NCBI GenBank assembly: GCA_019095985.1
Contig: CM032669.1
Span: 60,516,792 to 60,580,791, forward strand
Source: Streblospio benedicti
Taxonomy: Eukaryota; Annelida; Polychaeta; Spionida; Spionidae
Direction of reading: 5' to 3'
DNA length: 64,000 nucleotides
Within the stretch, counting starts at the first letter, position 1, and each line of letters starts with the position of its first letter. This document shows, piece after piece, positions 40,560 to 64,000 of the stretch. The position numbers were made by a program, and so were the translations under genes. Below the pieces are notes generated by a model, which was given only the letters and a program-made list of their open reading frames with translations, ran no database searches and was not told the origin of the DNA.

Positions 40560-42382
40560 GTAATAAGAAATTGTTTGCTCCGAGTTTATATTTCAATACA
40601 GTAGAATTTAACAAATTTGATTGCTTGGGCGTAAAGAATTGTCTAAAAGCCAGAGGGAAGAACACTGGAATGACCAAGAATGAGGCTACCATGATTATCA
40701 CATATAATTCCCAATTAAAGTTTTTCAAGGCTATGATTAAAAATTTTCAAGGTGACATGTTTCCATTCCTGCATGAAGAGTTATGGTGATTCACATGTAG
40801 AATTTTGTGGAAATTCCATCTTTGTAAATCTACTTTTCCCGTATCATTTCAAGTGTTCTAATGGACAACGTAACTTCATTCTCAGCACTTCAATTGATCA
40901 CTCCAGTCTTGAATACTCTCAACATACCTAAACCATCTCACATTTCGCACTGAGCTATGTTTCAAGACTGGGTAAAAGAGTGCAAATTTTTATGGCAGCA
41001 GGTTTTAGAAAATGAATAATTACATGTGACCAAAAATAATGGGCTGTTATGTTGAAAAAAATTTATCAATCTAAGGGAATGTGTTTTTTTTTTTTTTTTT
41101 TTGGTTTTTTTTTGTGGGGTGAAAGTATATCAACAATGGAAATTCAATGGTCTAGACATGTGCCCAGGGGGGGGATAGGGAGGGGTGACATGCCCCATGA
41201 CCCTGGTCTTACTGGCATATGTAATGCTTTTAATCTGCCATGGAGATTTGATGCGCCCCAGTGGGTTCATCCCATTCTCATAATGTAGAAATATTATAAT
41301 GAAAAACCTCTGGATGTCATCAAAGCTTTCTATCTATTTTTAGTTGTGTAATTTTTGTGAGCTCTGCGTCTTATTCAGCTGATCAAATTGACATGGCATT
41401 GAAAAGTATGGAGGTTGTGACTACTCAAGAAAAGAAAAAAAGAATCCTAGGTCCAACCTTATTGAAGCATGAGATATGAAAGATGTTCACACTGATGGAG
41501 AGCAGAAAGATACCAGAAGTTTATAAAGTGACTTGCAAGGGCTGAGATTCATATAGATAAGGACTTGGGTAGGATGACAGGATGCAGCGATGACAAGAGT
41601 TAGTACGCTACTGGGGATGGGGAATACTGACCCTCTCGTCTCCAACACGGAGGGAATAGTTGCTTTCCTCATTGCATTAGGCAGCGAGATCTCACCCTCT
41701 ACTTGAGGAATGATTGAGGCCTGTCGAAAATCACATTTTGATTAGATAGACGAAATAAATGGAACTTGAACTGTTTACGTAAAGGACTGGATGGTTGCAA
41801 AGCGATGTCAGCTCTTGCAGCTCTTGCAATTTGCAGTTGAAGGCGTTGATGTCTCTAGCTACAATTTTTCTTTAATGTGTATCTTCTTGTTCTGTCGCAC
41901 TATTTTGTTTGTATTAAGGGAAACACTCTAGGAGATACATTTCAAGCCTTGACATTTTTATGACGTTTCCCAATTGTATGTACGGAGCCTGAATACTGGA
42001 GCCCCAGATGTAAATGTTATGTATCACTCCGCAATGTCAGCCGTGTGCATGATGTAATAGAAGTGCTTAATGAAAGATTCATGTGTTCTGTATTCATTCA
42101 TACAGCAGCTGTGCTGACCAGTGGCGGAACTAGGATTCCTGGAAAGGTGGCTGCACATTAAAATACGGCTTGTCCTGGACATGTTCAAAATGATGGTGAA
42201 AAAAATGGTGAATGTGACAAACCACCTTTTCACCCTATAGGTCACTCTGCTGACCAAAAAGTTCTGGAATCTCCCCACTGGAATTGAAAACGTCCTATGA
42301 TAATGGGCATACACATTTGACACATTGTGGGTTCTCCATTGACATATGCTGATAGAATATACATTTACTGGTTTATAGGTAA

Positions 42383-63890
<21,508 letters not shown>

Positions 63891-64000
63891 CGGACATTAC
63901 TGTCTGACAGGTAAAGTTACCGCGCTGTTTTTTGCCGCATGAATCTGTGTGCAATCACAGGTTGGTATTTAAGTTTTCTGGGTTGCTCTTCACGTACAAT

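Overview
This window reads as animal nuclear DNA: AT-rich, with short exons separated by long introns that have GT-AG ends, spliceosomal genes for conserved animal proteins, and many short dispersed transposons (fold-back MITEs, tRNA-derived SINEs, LINE pieces and one decayed Ty3/gypsy element). The mixture (an RTE-type LINE with a simple-repeat tail, many TIR MITEs, a Shisa-family gene) suggests a marine invertebrate. I cannot name the species from sequence alone. There is one 100-N assembly gap (31667-31766).

Layout. 1.7-8.0 kb (+): an eight-exon gene for a Shisa-like type I membrane protein of about 304 aa with an unrecognised cytoplasmic domain. 8.7-11.6 kb (-): GTF2H5, the 71-aa TFIIH subunit, in two exons. 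It is head-to-head with HADH (12.0-19.9 kb, +), mitochondrial 3-hydroxyacyl-CoA dehydrogenase, whose exon 7 is present twice. An intronless MRPS31-like (mitochondrial ribosomal mS31) reading frame with its own poly(A) signal lies inside HADH intron 3. 21.2-22.1 kb (+): an intronless short-chain dehydrogenase of the retinol-dehydrogenase type, between two inverted copies of a ~130-bp repeat. 22-39.9 kb is gene-poor: a PHD-finger-like ORF, a LINE 3' end, a G-rich minisatellite, an RTE LINE ending in (GAT)55, and two pieces of a fossil Ty3/gypsy element around the gap. 40-63.9 kb (+): CDKL2, a CDC2-like Ser/Thr kinase with twelve or thirteen recognisable exons, possibly with a long proline-rich N-terminal extension.

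The genes are independent housekeeping or signalling genes (fatty-acid beta-oxidation, mitochondrial translation, TFIIH, membrane-protein regulation, kinase signalling), not a pathway cluster.

The most striking pattern is repeated local tandem duplication that spans exon edges. It is seen at the Shisa-like start codon, HADH exon 5 (3' splice site), HADH exon 7 (whole exon, a mutually exclusive pair), and three CDKL2 boundaries (47.2-47.6, 50.06-50.15 and 63.58-63.83 kb). Several duplicates keep a usable-looking AG or GT, so they could be cryptic or alternative splice sites. A second theme is long fold-back elements in introns, one carrying a copy of nearby CDKL2 intron sequence and others with a tRNA-like core.
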